Source of the DNA: Pelecanus crispus
Lineage: Eukaryota > Chordata > Aves > Pelecaniformes > Pelecanidae
Direction of reading: 5' to 3'
DNA: 64,000 nt
NCBI RefSeq assembly: GCF_030463565.1
Contig: NC_134676.1
Coordinates: 31,249,228-31,313,227 of the forward strand
A model generated the notes under the pieces. That model saw nothing but the letters and a program-made list of their open reading frames with translations, made no database searches and was not told the origin of the DNA. Below are positions 1 to 25,400 of the stretch, piece after piece. A program made the position numbers and the translations under genes. Position 1 is the stretch's first letter; each line of letters starts with the position of its first letter.

Positions 1-904
1 GTGGAAAATTCCCCTCTTTCATTTATACTATTATCTCTGCAATTATTTATAGTCTGTAACAGTAAATCTCCCGAGTCCCCCATTTAATACAGTTCTTTCA
101 GTGTCTTTTTCTGCAGTATGTCTTACTTTTCTATCATTATCCATTACTGGCTTTGTATCTTCTTTATTTTAAAATAATTTTTACGTTATGGGGACTCAAT
201 TGCATTCACGATTCCAAATGTAGCAAAATCACAGCTATATGAATAAGAGTCTCATTATTTTAATACAATCACCTGGGAAAAGCTGGGTGTGTTTTATGTG
301 ACAGTGAAAGATAGATTCAAAAGGCAACCTCATTTTCAAATGGCAAATCACACAACCTGAACTCAGAAGTGTAAAGAGCAAAGCTCTGAGTATCCTCAGC
401 ATGTCCAAAATATTGCAGTTTTCTTCAACCATGCACTAAGAAACACAAGCGCAAACAACCCTTGTTAAATTAATAAATAACAATGAGAACTTCAGTCTGA
501 AAGCAGGATCTCATAATAGAAACTATTAACAAAACCTTTAATCTAAGTGACAGCGATTCCCTTTTACATAAATCAATATAAATTTAAAATTTAAATAATG
601 GAGCATATTTCCCTGAAAAAAAGGCCAAAAGCTCCAATAACAATAAGTAAGAAAGACTTGTTGTTTCCTAAGGCGTGGATACAGTTTATTGTACAAAATT
701 GTTGGTGTATTTTAAAATATTCCTAAATTTTCATTTAAAAAAAATCTGATGATCTATTAACTGCTGTTCTGAAGATTCAACCACCAAGTCACTTGAAGAT
801 GTATTGCAGGCCATAGATTGTCTTCAGTTCCATAGTATTTGCCACTAAATTACTTGAGCATTTGCCAATCATTAATAAGTATACACCCTGGAAATGTCTT
901 CTGA
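1..904. other. AT-rich upstream DNA, nothing recognised
   Basis: No coding exon, RNA gene or repeat that I can name. Short open frames here lack codon signal. Confidence 0.6.
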
Positions 905-1060
905 CACAGGGAAACATTTTTATCTCCATTTTACTGGGAAAAGGTATAGAAAAATGGAGCTGTACAAGAATATTTGAGAAAAATTCAACAAAGCCAAGCC
1001 ATAAATTGAACTGAGATCTCCTGAGCTGCTGTTCAGTATCTTCACAGCAATATTCTTAAG
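905..1060 (-). repeat. Possible MIR-like SINE remnant
   Basis: Reads as the decayed reverse of a tRNA-derived MIR-type core. It has the block around CCATTTTACTGGG, a degenerate middle, and a block like GAACTGAGATCTCCTGAG in the expected order. Very diverged, so the call is tentative. Confidence 0.4.
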
Positions 1061-1374
1061 AAAAAACAGACAAGGTAGCTGAACTTGAAAAGCCTAAGGA
1101 ATCACTCATTATATGCAAATAAGATTTATCTTCTTGTATCAGGAGATGCTATGCTGTATTGGCGCTGAAATGACTAATGCTAACTACAGAGATCATGATA
1201 AAATGGATCTCCAAGGAATAAGAGAGATATGGTGGAGTAGCAATCATGACAAAAACACAGCTTTGAAAGGGTACTTGCCTATATTTTAAAGCATTCAGTA
1301 AAATGAAATAATGGTTATGACAGTGTAGTAGTTTTGTATATTAATGATGTGATAGACCAGGAAAAAAAGTCAAA

Positions 1375-2720
1375 ATCAGTCTGGAAAAGGAGGGCTTTAA
1401 TGGGATAGAGTTGGAATCTGCTACGGGCCACCAGATATGGCAACAGACAGGCACAGCTCTGCAGTGTTACAAGCAAAAAAGATGTGTCAGGATGGTGTAT
1501 TATTAGAGAAGACCTGAACTTCCCATATACAGAGAACAAATACTACTGATAGCTGTCAGTTCTGGCTACCTCCGAACATGAATGATGGGTGTATCTTCAC
1601 CAGCTAGCCAATGAATCCATACTACTGTGGGTTTTAAGTTTGTTTTCCATTAAGTTTTCCATATTGGATCTGGTGACATCTGACCGGAATGATCATGGGC
1701 CAACTCACTTCAAATGAAATGATACACAGAATTAAGTTCTCTATTGTAAAAGATCAAATTTTAAAAATTCAGAGGTTAAGAGTTTGGAATTCCTTCAAAT
1801 GCTCATCAAATGTATTAATAAAGAAAAAAGAAAGTGCATTGCATATGTATTGCATATGATACTAAGATTAAAGGTCCTCTAAGTATAACTCTATAACTGA
1901 ATTAATACTTGATTCACTTTTCAACAGAAGCAATGACTATACAGTCAAGAGTAGGATGGTTAAAGGAAAGAAGAATACAGAACAAGAATTATCAAAATGA
2001 AATACAGGTGAAACTCCAAAGATCCTGCAGTGGAGTAGACGGTCTCTATCCTAGGACATAGGCTACAGGAAAGCAGAATGAACATTGTTTGTATTTAAGG
2101 AAGAAAAGGGGAGAAGTTCTCAAACTGCTTATCCAGTCAGACCTCTAGCCTGACTTCAATAATATACTAAGTTTTAGGACAAATATGGAAGAGAAGGCAC
2201 CATAAACTTCAATGTCTTGGAAAATGGGAGAAAACACAACGTGGATTTACCAGAATTAGATTGTGCCCAGCTAACTTGAGTCCTTCTTTCCATAAGTCAT
2301 CTGAATTTTTTGACAAACTATTTAGACCAAGTCCACATGGGACTCAGTAATGCATCTGACCAAATCCACCACAGGAAACTATTGGTTAAGCAGCTGCCAA
2401 TTTGTACAAGAGTTGCCAGATGGGTAACAGATACCTTAAAGGGAACATGAGGAGTAATGCTGAAAAGAAAACATTAGGATAAAGGAGGTTACTAAGAGAG
2501 TTCATCTGTGATCGGCCATGGGACCAGTCATATCTAATATCATCACCAACAATTTAGCCACAGAAATTAGGAAGGCCATGAAGTTGAAAATTAAGGACAT
2601 GAAGTTGGACAGCACTCTTAATAGACAACTGGCATATTGAACTAAATAACAGAAATTGCCTAAATGTCTGTGAATGGCTGTGCAGAAATGTCCTTCTCTC
2701 CCATTTGATTATACAGGTAA
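1375..2720 (+). mobile_element. Ancient CR1/L3-type LINE remnant (endonuclease and reverse transcriptase parts)
   Basis: Decayed LINE on the + strand. Around 1505-1535 the DNA resembles the endonuclease GDxNFPD block, and around 1690-1720 the SDHxxTxFK block. From about 2230 it matches the RT region, with a block at about 2486-2570 corresponding to the GVPQGSxLGPxLFN motif, full of substitutions and small indels. Many stops and frame changes show great age. It is much more diverged than the other CR1 copies here. Boundaries are approximate. Confidence 0.65.
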
Positions 2721-5700
2721 CCTTGCACCTCAAGTTAGGTACTTAGGGTAGGTGGATACTTACAACAGAGACCACCACACCATCTGATGCAGCTGGAAAA
2801 AGGGAACACAGGGTGTCAGTCAAGGTATTTCCAGCAAGGAAAGTGTTAATGTCAGCTTAATGAAGGATAGGAGGTTGGGATGAGACCTCCTGTGGAGCTC
2901 TTCAAACCCTGGAGCACTACCTACCTTTCTTTTCAGTCAAGCCCAGGTGGATTCAAGGTGGGAGAGGGGCTGATGAACCCAAGCACAATGGTTAGAGGGA
3001 TGGTCTATCACCAGTAAAGTGCCCAAAAGAGTTTGGCTAGTTTAGCTGGGGAAAAAGGGGGCTGAGAGAGGACAGGGAAGAATGTCAGGCACACTCACTG
3101 AAAGTGAACATCAGTCTCAGAAGAAGTAGAAACAAACTGAACAGAAATAGAAATAAAATTAACAGAAAGAAATTCTGTGTGGAAATTAGAAGATAACTAG
3201 GTATGCCAGGCACAAGACATCAGGGTACTCTTGATAAGGTTTACAGTAGATGCCATTGCAAAAAGAAAAAGGAAAAAAAAAAAATCAAGAAACCCTCCAC
3301 AAACAAACAACCTTCTAAAGGATTGCAATATGAGGCATAATTTATGGTTTACTTATGACAGCTTTCCACGGCACGAGACTAGACTAGGCTTAGCCTTCCC
3401 TTCCAGTCTTCTGTTCATTATTATAAAAAGATACTTTTCCTTTTGAAAACAGTCATACCGAGGAAATAATTGACCTTGCAAGAATGAAACATATTTATAT
3501 CTATTCTATCCAGGTATGTCCTAAGATAGCCCAAGCCTAAGAAAGCTGATATCATCAGCAGAATGACAGTTGGATTCTATATTGCTATAGACAGACACAT
3601 TAATATTATATTCTTGAAATAGATACAGAAACTGTATTTCATGGTGTCATTTCACTTCACAGAAGCAACTTCCTTGTAAGCAAAATCTAACAACATGTCA
3701 GCATGCAGAACAATATTATCTTGCATATAAATGCGAAGGCATCAGTACTGATCAATTTCAATGTAATTTAAAGTTTAAAGGAAGTGCTGTTATATTGCAT
3801 TTCCTCAGTTTGTAAAACTGTCTACCACTTCTTCCAAAACACCACCTGCAGCAGAGAGGAGCTTGACCATTTGCCTGTCGAATATTCCACCTCCTACCAA
3901 ATGACAGCATCCAAAAAAAGACTGTGAAACTCAAACATATGGGAAAGAGGAAGGGCTAGTTCATGAAAATGGCAAGAGTTTACAACACCCTTAGGGATGA
4001 AAAATGAAATTTGCATTTAAAATATGAGTAGGCAATGCAGCGTGTGACAACAGATCGTTTTTGCAGCAACAGTGGGACGTGGAAAACACAACCCACTCTT
4101 ACTCCAAATAACCAACGAGCCCAGGGCAGCTCTCTCGCCATGTCCTTAGTTTATTCTTTTTTTGCCCACCAAGCGCCACAGCCTCTCTGCCCACAACAGG
4201 GAGAACTCCCCCAGCATGGTTCTCTGCTGCTTACTCTTCTACAGAGGTACACTTTTCTGCCACATTTGTTACCTTTTTTGCAAATCAAGAACATATTCAG
4301 AAATTTCTATATTCAGGCTAATACACTGTATTCTGTTTCTGTGTTATCATCCAAATCTGAACATTCCCAAAATGTTCCAGATCATCTGCTCACATGTTCA
4401 TGTGAAGGAAAAGTAGTATTTCTTTTCACACATCTGCAGTGACACCCTCGTCATTTCAATACCTGATTAAAAACTTTTCTGCTAGCATGCAAGAACATTA
4501 TGGCCCACTCCAAGCTTTCCAGTAATGTTTCTTTTTGTTCCCCATCCTATTTCCTATGCTCTACAGGCACAACACCACAATCTGAAGTTTTAACCTGTTT
4601 AATTAATCATATTCCTTATTTTAACATACCGCCATTTTTCATCCTTCGCAAAGGCAAACAAAAATATTAATATCCTCCTCCACTTAATATACAGAGTTTT
4701 TGGAACACAAATGTCAGATTTCCCAATATGCATGTATAAGTCCATAAAGGTGAACATATACACGTAATCATGAGTGTACATTAAAAAAAAAGGCAAACAA
4801 ATGTCAAATTCCTCTTTTTCCACTGGAAAACGTTACAAACGTGTACTTCTGGAGGAATTTTAATAAATGTTTATATTAACAGATGTAAGTCACATGGGAA
4901 AAACTCATCAGAATATACTCCAGCCTATGTATACTGAAAATAAATCTTGCGGTATCAGCAAGATCAATTTATATTTGGTTTATTACTAAACATATAGAAT
5001 TGATGTCACATGAGGGTATGATATTCTAAAGAGTATCTCATTTCTAAAGATAAACATAAAAAAGTGGAAGTAGCCACACAGCTGCAAAATGGTTGAGGCT
5101 GTATTTTGAAGCCACATTCTGTCCCACATCTGACAGAAATGAAAGCTCTTTTTCCACCACAAAACTAAAGTTTTATCATGTAGTACTGAAAAAAAAAACA
5201 AACCCCATAGTGGAAGTTTTGGTTCTAGTACATGACTTACAACTCTCTCATTTTCAAGTTTATGTACTGCATGCACAGTACCACCAATGAAACATGGATT
5301 TGGGTTTTGAAAACAAATTAAAATACTTCCAGGTTCTGATCCTAACATGACTTTAACTGTTGTGATGTCTTCTGGTACTGTAACACTACATAAAATGCAT
5401 TTGTGCTCGTATCACGCATGCTAGATCTCACAGACAAGGGAAACCCATTAGTAAGTGACTATATAAAGAAAAAAAATGACTAATTTGTAGCACAGAGGAG
5501 GAAATCCTGTCCTCACAAAAACCAGGGGCAAATTCCAATTGATGTTGGCAGGTCAAGAGTTGTATCCAATGTTTTTTCCATTGTGAAGAATACATCCAAA
5601 AGAGGCAAGTATTTTCTAACCTCCTTCAGAGATGAACTATCCATGTTTCTCGTACCACTAATGATAGGAAAAAAAATTGTAAAAATTTGTATTAGAATCG

Positions 5701-7186
5701 CCATCAATGTATCAGTTCTCTCTGCCTCATTTTTACATCTTGGATGATGATGATGGGAAGGGTAAGGGGGACTTCACAAAATGAGTCTTAATTTACTGTT
5801 TATTAGGTATCCTGAGAACAACACAGGAAAGGTGCTTTATTAGTGCAAGTTGCTTGTTTGTTTTTTCTCCTTTTTTCCCTAAAGCTGCAGACAAAACACA
5901 GAACACGGATGTGAGTAGCACTTTTAACAACAGTATAAACATTCACATAATTTGCAGAGAAGCCTTGCAAAAAAAAAAAAAAAACACAAAACCAATTTGT
6001 CCCTTAGATACCCCCGCCCAATCCCATGCATCAGAAGGATTCATGCACATACCTATTTTAAATTATTCCCAAAGGATGCATTCTGTCTCTCTCATGCTCT
6101 GTACAACTCCTCTGACGTCAGTAATACTGATCCTGGGTCTGCACTTTCCAAAATACAGCCATGAATACACCTCCTTTGATTACTGTCAGTTCAAGCCTGC
6201 AATGGTCTTATGAGTGGTTAATGTCTTTGATGGCAGCGCACTATGAAGAAAATATTTTTGCAAGTGATCCTAAGGCAGGATGCTATCCCATGATATGTAG
6301 CTGCTGCTTTTTCTACCCATGAGACTTCCCTTTTCTTTACTAGATTAGGTTGCATACTGTAGACATATCCTCACTTCATCTCCTTCACCAGAGAAGCTGG
6401 AGGCAAAAGTTGATTTAAGACCTGAGGGTGAATTAGTAATCCCAGTGCTTCAGGAACTCATTTAGAAATGGAGGCTATAGGGTCTTTAAGACGAAAAGAG
6501 AAAGGAACACAAAGCACACTGAATTAATATTACGTATACTCCAGAAGGTCCTTTCTTTTCTTTATTTTCTCTTGTAAGTTGACTTTACACTCTGTACCCA
6601 ACAGGGTAAATTAGTTATCCCAAAGGATCCAAACCTATTATAAGTCCAAATGCATTATCAGGTGAATTGATGTTGGAAAGTCTCTGGGGCCCCAATATCC
6701 ACCACAATTCCCAACAGGAAAGGTAATACGATGTCATTTCTTGTTACTTGGGTCATTTTTTAAGGCAAAGGCAATGCCTAAGTGTTTCGCTTCACTTCTT
6801 CGCAATGTTTTCCAGCTTTTTTCAAGGGAACATCACAAGACATTCAAGAATATTCACCAGTTATGGGTCAGAAAGCAGGATGGAGACTTGGAGACTTCTC
6901 TAAAAACAATTAGCAGTAATGAAACTATTATGCATAATATTTAATACCATATACCACTTGACATTTTACAGTTCTTTGCGCACACACAAACATATTCTGT
7001 AGAATATTGCCATGAAGATGACGTCCTATTATCACAAATGAGAAATCTGCAACAAACCTTCATATCCAGTGAAACTCCACTGAATCCAAGTGTCTGCTCA
7101 GTACAGTAGAAGAAGCCACTGTTAGAAAAATTGTTTAGGAATGCTTTTCTCTGGTGTCTCAGCCAGTCTGGTTAGTTCTCCTGCAT
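2721..7186. other. Non-coding upstream DNA, nothing recognised
   Basis: AT-rich unique-looking sequence with short A tracts (for example 5970-5984) and a GAT run near 5743-5753. No host exon was recognised. It may hold VLDLR distal enhancers, but the sequence alone does not show any. Confidence 0.5.
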
Positions 7187-7250
7187 AATCATAGAATCAT
7201 TTAGGTTGGAAGAGACCTTTAAGATCATCCAGTCCAACCATTAACCTAAC
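7187..7250 (-). mobile_element. CR1 LINE 3'-tail fragment
   Basis: Starts with the octamer-like CR1 end AATCATAGAATCAT, then TTAGGTTGGAAGAGACC and GATCATCCAGTCCAACC, the reverse of the conserved CR1 3' end. About 64 bp, severely 5'-truncated. The same tail type ends the copies at 31.35 and 50.5 kb. Confidence 0.85.
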
Positions 7251-9639
7251 AATAATGCCTAAGTGGTTTTGCAAACATTAACCCTGTACTCTGCACAACA
7301 TATATATTTATAGTGCATATTTAATAACATTACTACAAGCATATATTAATGCAAATAATAACAGAAGATGGACCTAGACCGGTTCTGGGAGCAGTACAGG
7401 AGTGGAACACCCTTTGAGATTGTTCTTGACTATGGGAACTTGCTTAACTAAGGTGGCAGTGCCAGTTCTCCTCTCACACTCCTTCTCTGCACTCCCTGAG
7501 GTTGCCCACTTTCTCATCCACCTGTCTGCAGTTTCCTGACTTCCCGACAGCTGAAGAAGTTCAACTCAAACATACGTGGCAAAAACCAAAGGAGACTGAA
7601 GATCACCCATAGAAACAAAGCAAATGTTAATGTATTTCCCTGACTGATGATGAAAGGACTTACAGTTACAAAAGCCAGCTCACATTCCCTACAAAATTCA
7701 GCACCCTTCCCAAACCTTAGACCCCTCTGGGCTCTTTGCTCCTACGTTATCACTAGCACAGTAGGACTGCTATTCTCCTAAGCGTGCATATTTCAAACAG
7801 AAACCCACAATTTTCTTCCAGTTCTCCTGTATAGGTCTATTCTGGCTTGTATCCTTGTGTGTATGAACGAAGTGACACTACAATTCATTACACACGCTGC
7901 AGATCCCCCCAGACACCTTCCCACTCCCACATGAAGCAAGCCTTTGCGAGACTATGGCTGCCACAGAGGCACGAAACCTCAGTGCAGATGGCTCCCAGCT
8001 CCCATGGATCTCACAGATCTGCTCATAGGGGCTGGCAGGCTACTTGCCCTTTTCTTAAACAGAGCTCCTGCAAGGATGGTGCTAAGGAAGGAAAAGACCT
8101 TTTCTGTCTGAGATGCTTTTCTGGAGATTCCACCAGAGCGTGCGGATAATCAGACTCATGCACCTACTTACTCATGCATTTTAACTTAGTTGAAACAGCA
8201 AAAATTATTTTACAGCAATTTCTGTAGTCCAGTTTCTGTAGTTTGGAGTCCAAACCCTCAGGTGCGCAAAGAGCTAGGTGCCTCCCAGACAGGAGGTTGC
8301 TTCCCCAACACAGAGCCAGGTGCAGGTGCTTACGGAGCAGCGATAATGCAGGGGACAAAGACTACTTCTCCTCCCTCCAGTAAGTCTGTACCTTCCATAG
8401 ACAAACAAGGAAGACCATCAACTTACCAGCATACACTAAGTTATGTCCAGCCCTGTATTTCTGCACGACTGGAGTCTTCTTGTGTATTGCTGCACTCAGT
8501 GTATAGCTTATAAAATATTTCTGTAATGATAACAGGACATTTGTGAAAATGTTGTTCAGTCCAAAACACAGCAGACCATGCAACAGTGAGCACCCAGCTG
8601 AAGGCAGTATGTCATGCTGAAGATCTGCAAGGGGAACGATGTTTTCAGCATACTGCTTACACTAAGCCATCTTCCTGAGGACCCGGTCACCCCCTTGTAC
8701 ACAATAGATTTTTCTTGCTTGAAGCAGCATATGTTTGCAAGAACAATGCTGCAGCATCTAATGCCACATACCAGGCAGGCTGGGAAAGCAGAGTCTTTCT
8801 CCTGCTGCCTCTGAGGCCTTGAGGTAGAGGGGCTGTAGGGAGGCAAACACTAGGAACATTTACACACATACCAGAAATACTGTTCCCAGATGTATTTCAG
8901 TTACATGAAATTGAATCTTGATTTCTTTAACAAGTCTCTGATACATCAACTATTTGCCCATTTGGATGACAACCTGGACACTCATTTGTTACATGAATTG
9001 CAAGAGATAATCCACTCTGAAGTTATTCATGCAGTGGTATGGTTTGTCTTTATCGAGTCATGACGCAACTGGATGCGATTCAAAAAGGGCTTCACTCTGC
9101 AAATAACATATAAAGAAATATGTTACAACATTTAGGAAATAGGGAGTCTCACAGACACTCGCTTCAATGGAGGAATCATCCACATTACTGAAAAAGACTC
9201 AAATATTAGACTAATAATTCAAGACTTCATTTCCAAGGGAAGAAACAGCAAACAGCTTTTTTGTCATTTTTGGATGAGGCAGCTTGCTGAGGTTTATGTC
9301 TCCACTACAATATGAATAGCACAGCACACAATATTACCATAAAACAGCAAGTCTATGAAAATAAGTGAAGAAAAGCAGAGGATCACTAAACCTCAATTAC
9401 AAATTCTAAAAGTGCGGTGAACAAAACCAAATTTGCATTTTACCAACCTTTCTTTTCTTTATTTCACCAAGACATAATTGGATGTTCGAAACACTACAAA
9501 CGTGGAATAAAACTACCAATCCTCCTCCTTGAAATAAAAGGTTAAGCTTGTAATTATACTACTTTGGCACATCATTTTGTGCAATTACTAATTAACTACG
9601 ATCCCTGACCGGAGAATGCAGAAGTAATGATTTTCTTCC
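7251..9639. other. Upstream DNA before the CpG island, nothing recognised
   Basis: No host exon or named repeat seen. The short open frames between 7.8 and 8.9 kb overlap in several frames on both strands and show no domain. Confidence 0.5.
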
Positions 9640-10135
9640 TCAGGAGCTGCGCCTGCTTCGTTTCCAGTCAAGTTCTGCTACGGAGGGAGGAAGAAAACCC
9701 ACAGGCACGCCGGCATGTGCGCGTGGGGCGGCGGGCGGGGGGGGGGGGGGGGCACCCCATGGAAGAAACGCTTCTTTGGAGAAAGCCGTCCCGCAACGCA
9801 GATTTCGGCACGCCTTGCTGTGCCGCCCACGACGGGCGACCCCGCAACGCGCAGGGCGGCATCGGCGTTTCGGGGAAGCAGGAGAAACAAAGCCGCTGTC
9901 GCCGCCGCCGCACCCCGCCCCGCGCCCCCCCCGCCGCCACCGGAGCTGCCCCCCGCCGGGGCTGCCCCACACCGCCGCCCCGGGTGCAGGGGCTGGCGGC
10001 GGGGTCGCACCGCCCCCCGCCCCGCAGAGGGCAGGCCGGGAGGGGGGAGCGTGGGGGGGCTCTGCCCGCGGCGCGGCACCGCACGGTACCGCGTCCCCCC
10101 GCCGCAGCGCCACTCACCGCGCCCCGCCGCGCCGC

Positions 10136-10184
10136 GCCGAGCCGAGCCGAGCCGAGCCGAGCCGAGCCGAGCCGAGCCGAGCCG
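10136..10184 (+). repeat. GCCGA pentanucleotide tandem repeat in the promoter
   Basis: Nine uninterrupted GCCGA units plus a partial tenth, ending at GCCGGTG. It lies about 130 bp upstream of the TATA-like box. It is a microsatellite and probably variable in length. Confidence 0.95.
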
Positions 10185-10209
10185 GTGTGCGGGCGCGCCG
10201 CGGCGGCCG

Positions 10210-10285
10210 CAGGTGCCGCGGAGGAGGAAGCGGGGGCGGGCGGCGCTGGCGAGCCAACCGCGGCCCGGCGCGGCGCCGTGAGTCA
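10210..10285 (+). promoter_or_regulatory. VLDLR proximal promoter sites: E-box, GC box, AP-1
   Basis: CAGGTG E-box at 10210-10215, GGGGCGGG Sp1-type box at 10233-10240, and a perfect TGAGTCA AP-1/TRE at 10279-10285, about 32 bp upstream of the TATA-like box. The matches are exact; function is inferred. Confidence 0.55.
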
Positions 10286-10316
10286 CCAGCGGCCGCGCAG
10301 GGCGGCCGGCGGCTGC

Positions 10317-10323
10317 TATAAGA
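10317..10323 (+). promoter_or_regulatory. TATA-like box of VLDLR
   Basis: TATAAGA in a GC-rich setting, the only such motif in the island, 138-144 bp upstream of the ATG. It predicts a transcription start near 10345-10350 and a 5' UTR of about 110-115 nt. Confidence 0.6.
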
Positions 10324-10344
10324 GCGCCGCGGGGACACCCTCCC

Positions 10345-10460
10345 CCTGTGCATGTCTCCGTCTCCCTCCTCTCCTCGCCTCTCCGACCGCGGCGCCTGCC
10401 CGCCCGCCCTCTCTCCCCGCCTCTCCGCCCTCCTTCCCTCTCTCCAGCCCCGGCGCAGCG
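10345..10460 (+). other. VLDLR: Predicted VLDLR 5' UTR, pyrimidine-rich, with an upstream ATG
   Basis: Most of 10354-10449 is C/T on the sense strand. An ATG at 10352-10354 opens an out-of-frame upstream reading frame that overlaps the main start. In the spliced mRNA it would end at a TGA early in exon 2. The start of the UTR is inferred from the TATA-like box. Confidence 0.5.
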
Positions 10461-24791
<14,331 letters not shown>

Positions 24792-25400
24792 GCACTGGAT
24801 CAGCAATCACTTCCAGTTTACTTGTGTTTTACACTCTTTGGGGATAGTAACCAGGTTTGTGGCTGAAAGACTTCCTCCATTCTTGGAAGAAAGAAGATAC
24901 TTTCTGTATGTATGGAACACTTATGTAAATAGCTATTTTATACAGCTTAACAACAAACTCTGTAAATACCTGTCCACCACAATTCAGCTTTTAGTGGTTA
25001 CTGTTTTATCAGTAACCGCTTGGATTGGTCAGTCAGTAACACCACTGACCAAATATAAAGCACTTTCCATAGAAAGCCATATTCCAGCCACAACTTGTAA
25101 CACCTGTACATATGTGTATAGGCCACTTGTAAATATTATTCTTGGAAAATCACTATCAAGCACTTTGAAATACTTCAAATGTAAATTATTGTACACTCTC
25201 TTTTTCAATGATTGGGGCAATGGCAATAGGAAAAAACGGGTTACTATGATTGCCAAAAATTTGTAAACGTTAAGTAATTTTGTATGTACGATTGAAACAA
25301 TCTTGTCTGTTACCTCTGAGGTATACAGGTATGAATGCTCTTTAAGAAACCACTGTAAATCTTAAATGCAGAGGAGGGGATAAAATAAAAAAAAAAAAGA
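24792..25400 (+). other. VLDLR: VLDLR proximal 3' UTR
   Basis: AT-rich sequence from the stop to just after the first AATAAA. It holds four UGUANAUA Pumilio-type motifs (24924-24931, 24961-24968, 25105-25112, 25128-25135) and two GCACTTT heptamers (25060-25066 and 25160-25166), which match the seed complement of the miR-17 family. The 3' end is inferred; a longer UTR is possible. Confidence 0.7.
25384..25389 (+). terminator. VLDLR: Proximal poly(A) signal of VLDLR
   Basis: Canonical AATAAA, 593 nt after the stop codon, directly followed by a genomic A tract and, further on, GT-containing sequence. Cleavage is expected near 25400. Confidence 0.6.

Noticed and set aside
7847-8846. A cluster of 60-107-codon frames on both strands
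   Set aside because: They overlap in several frames, have no domain, and no splice or codon pattern suggests exons.
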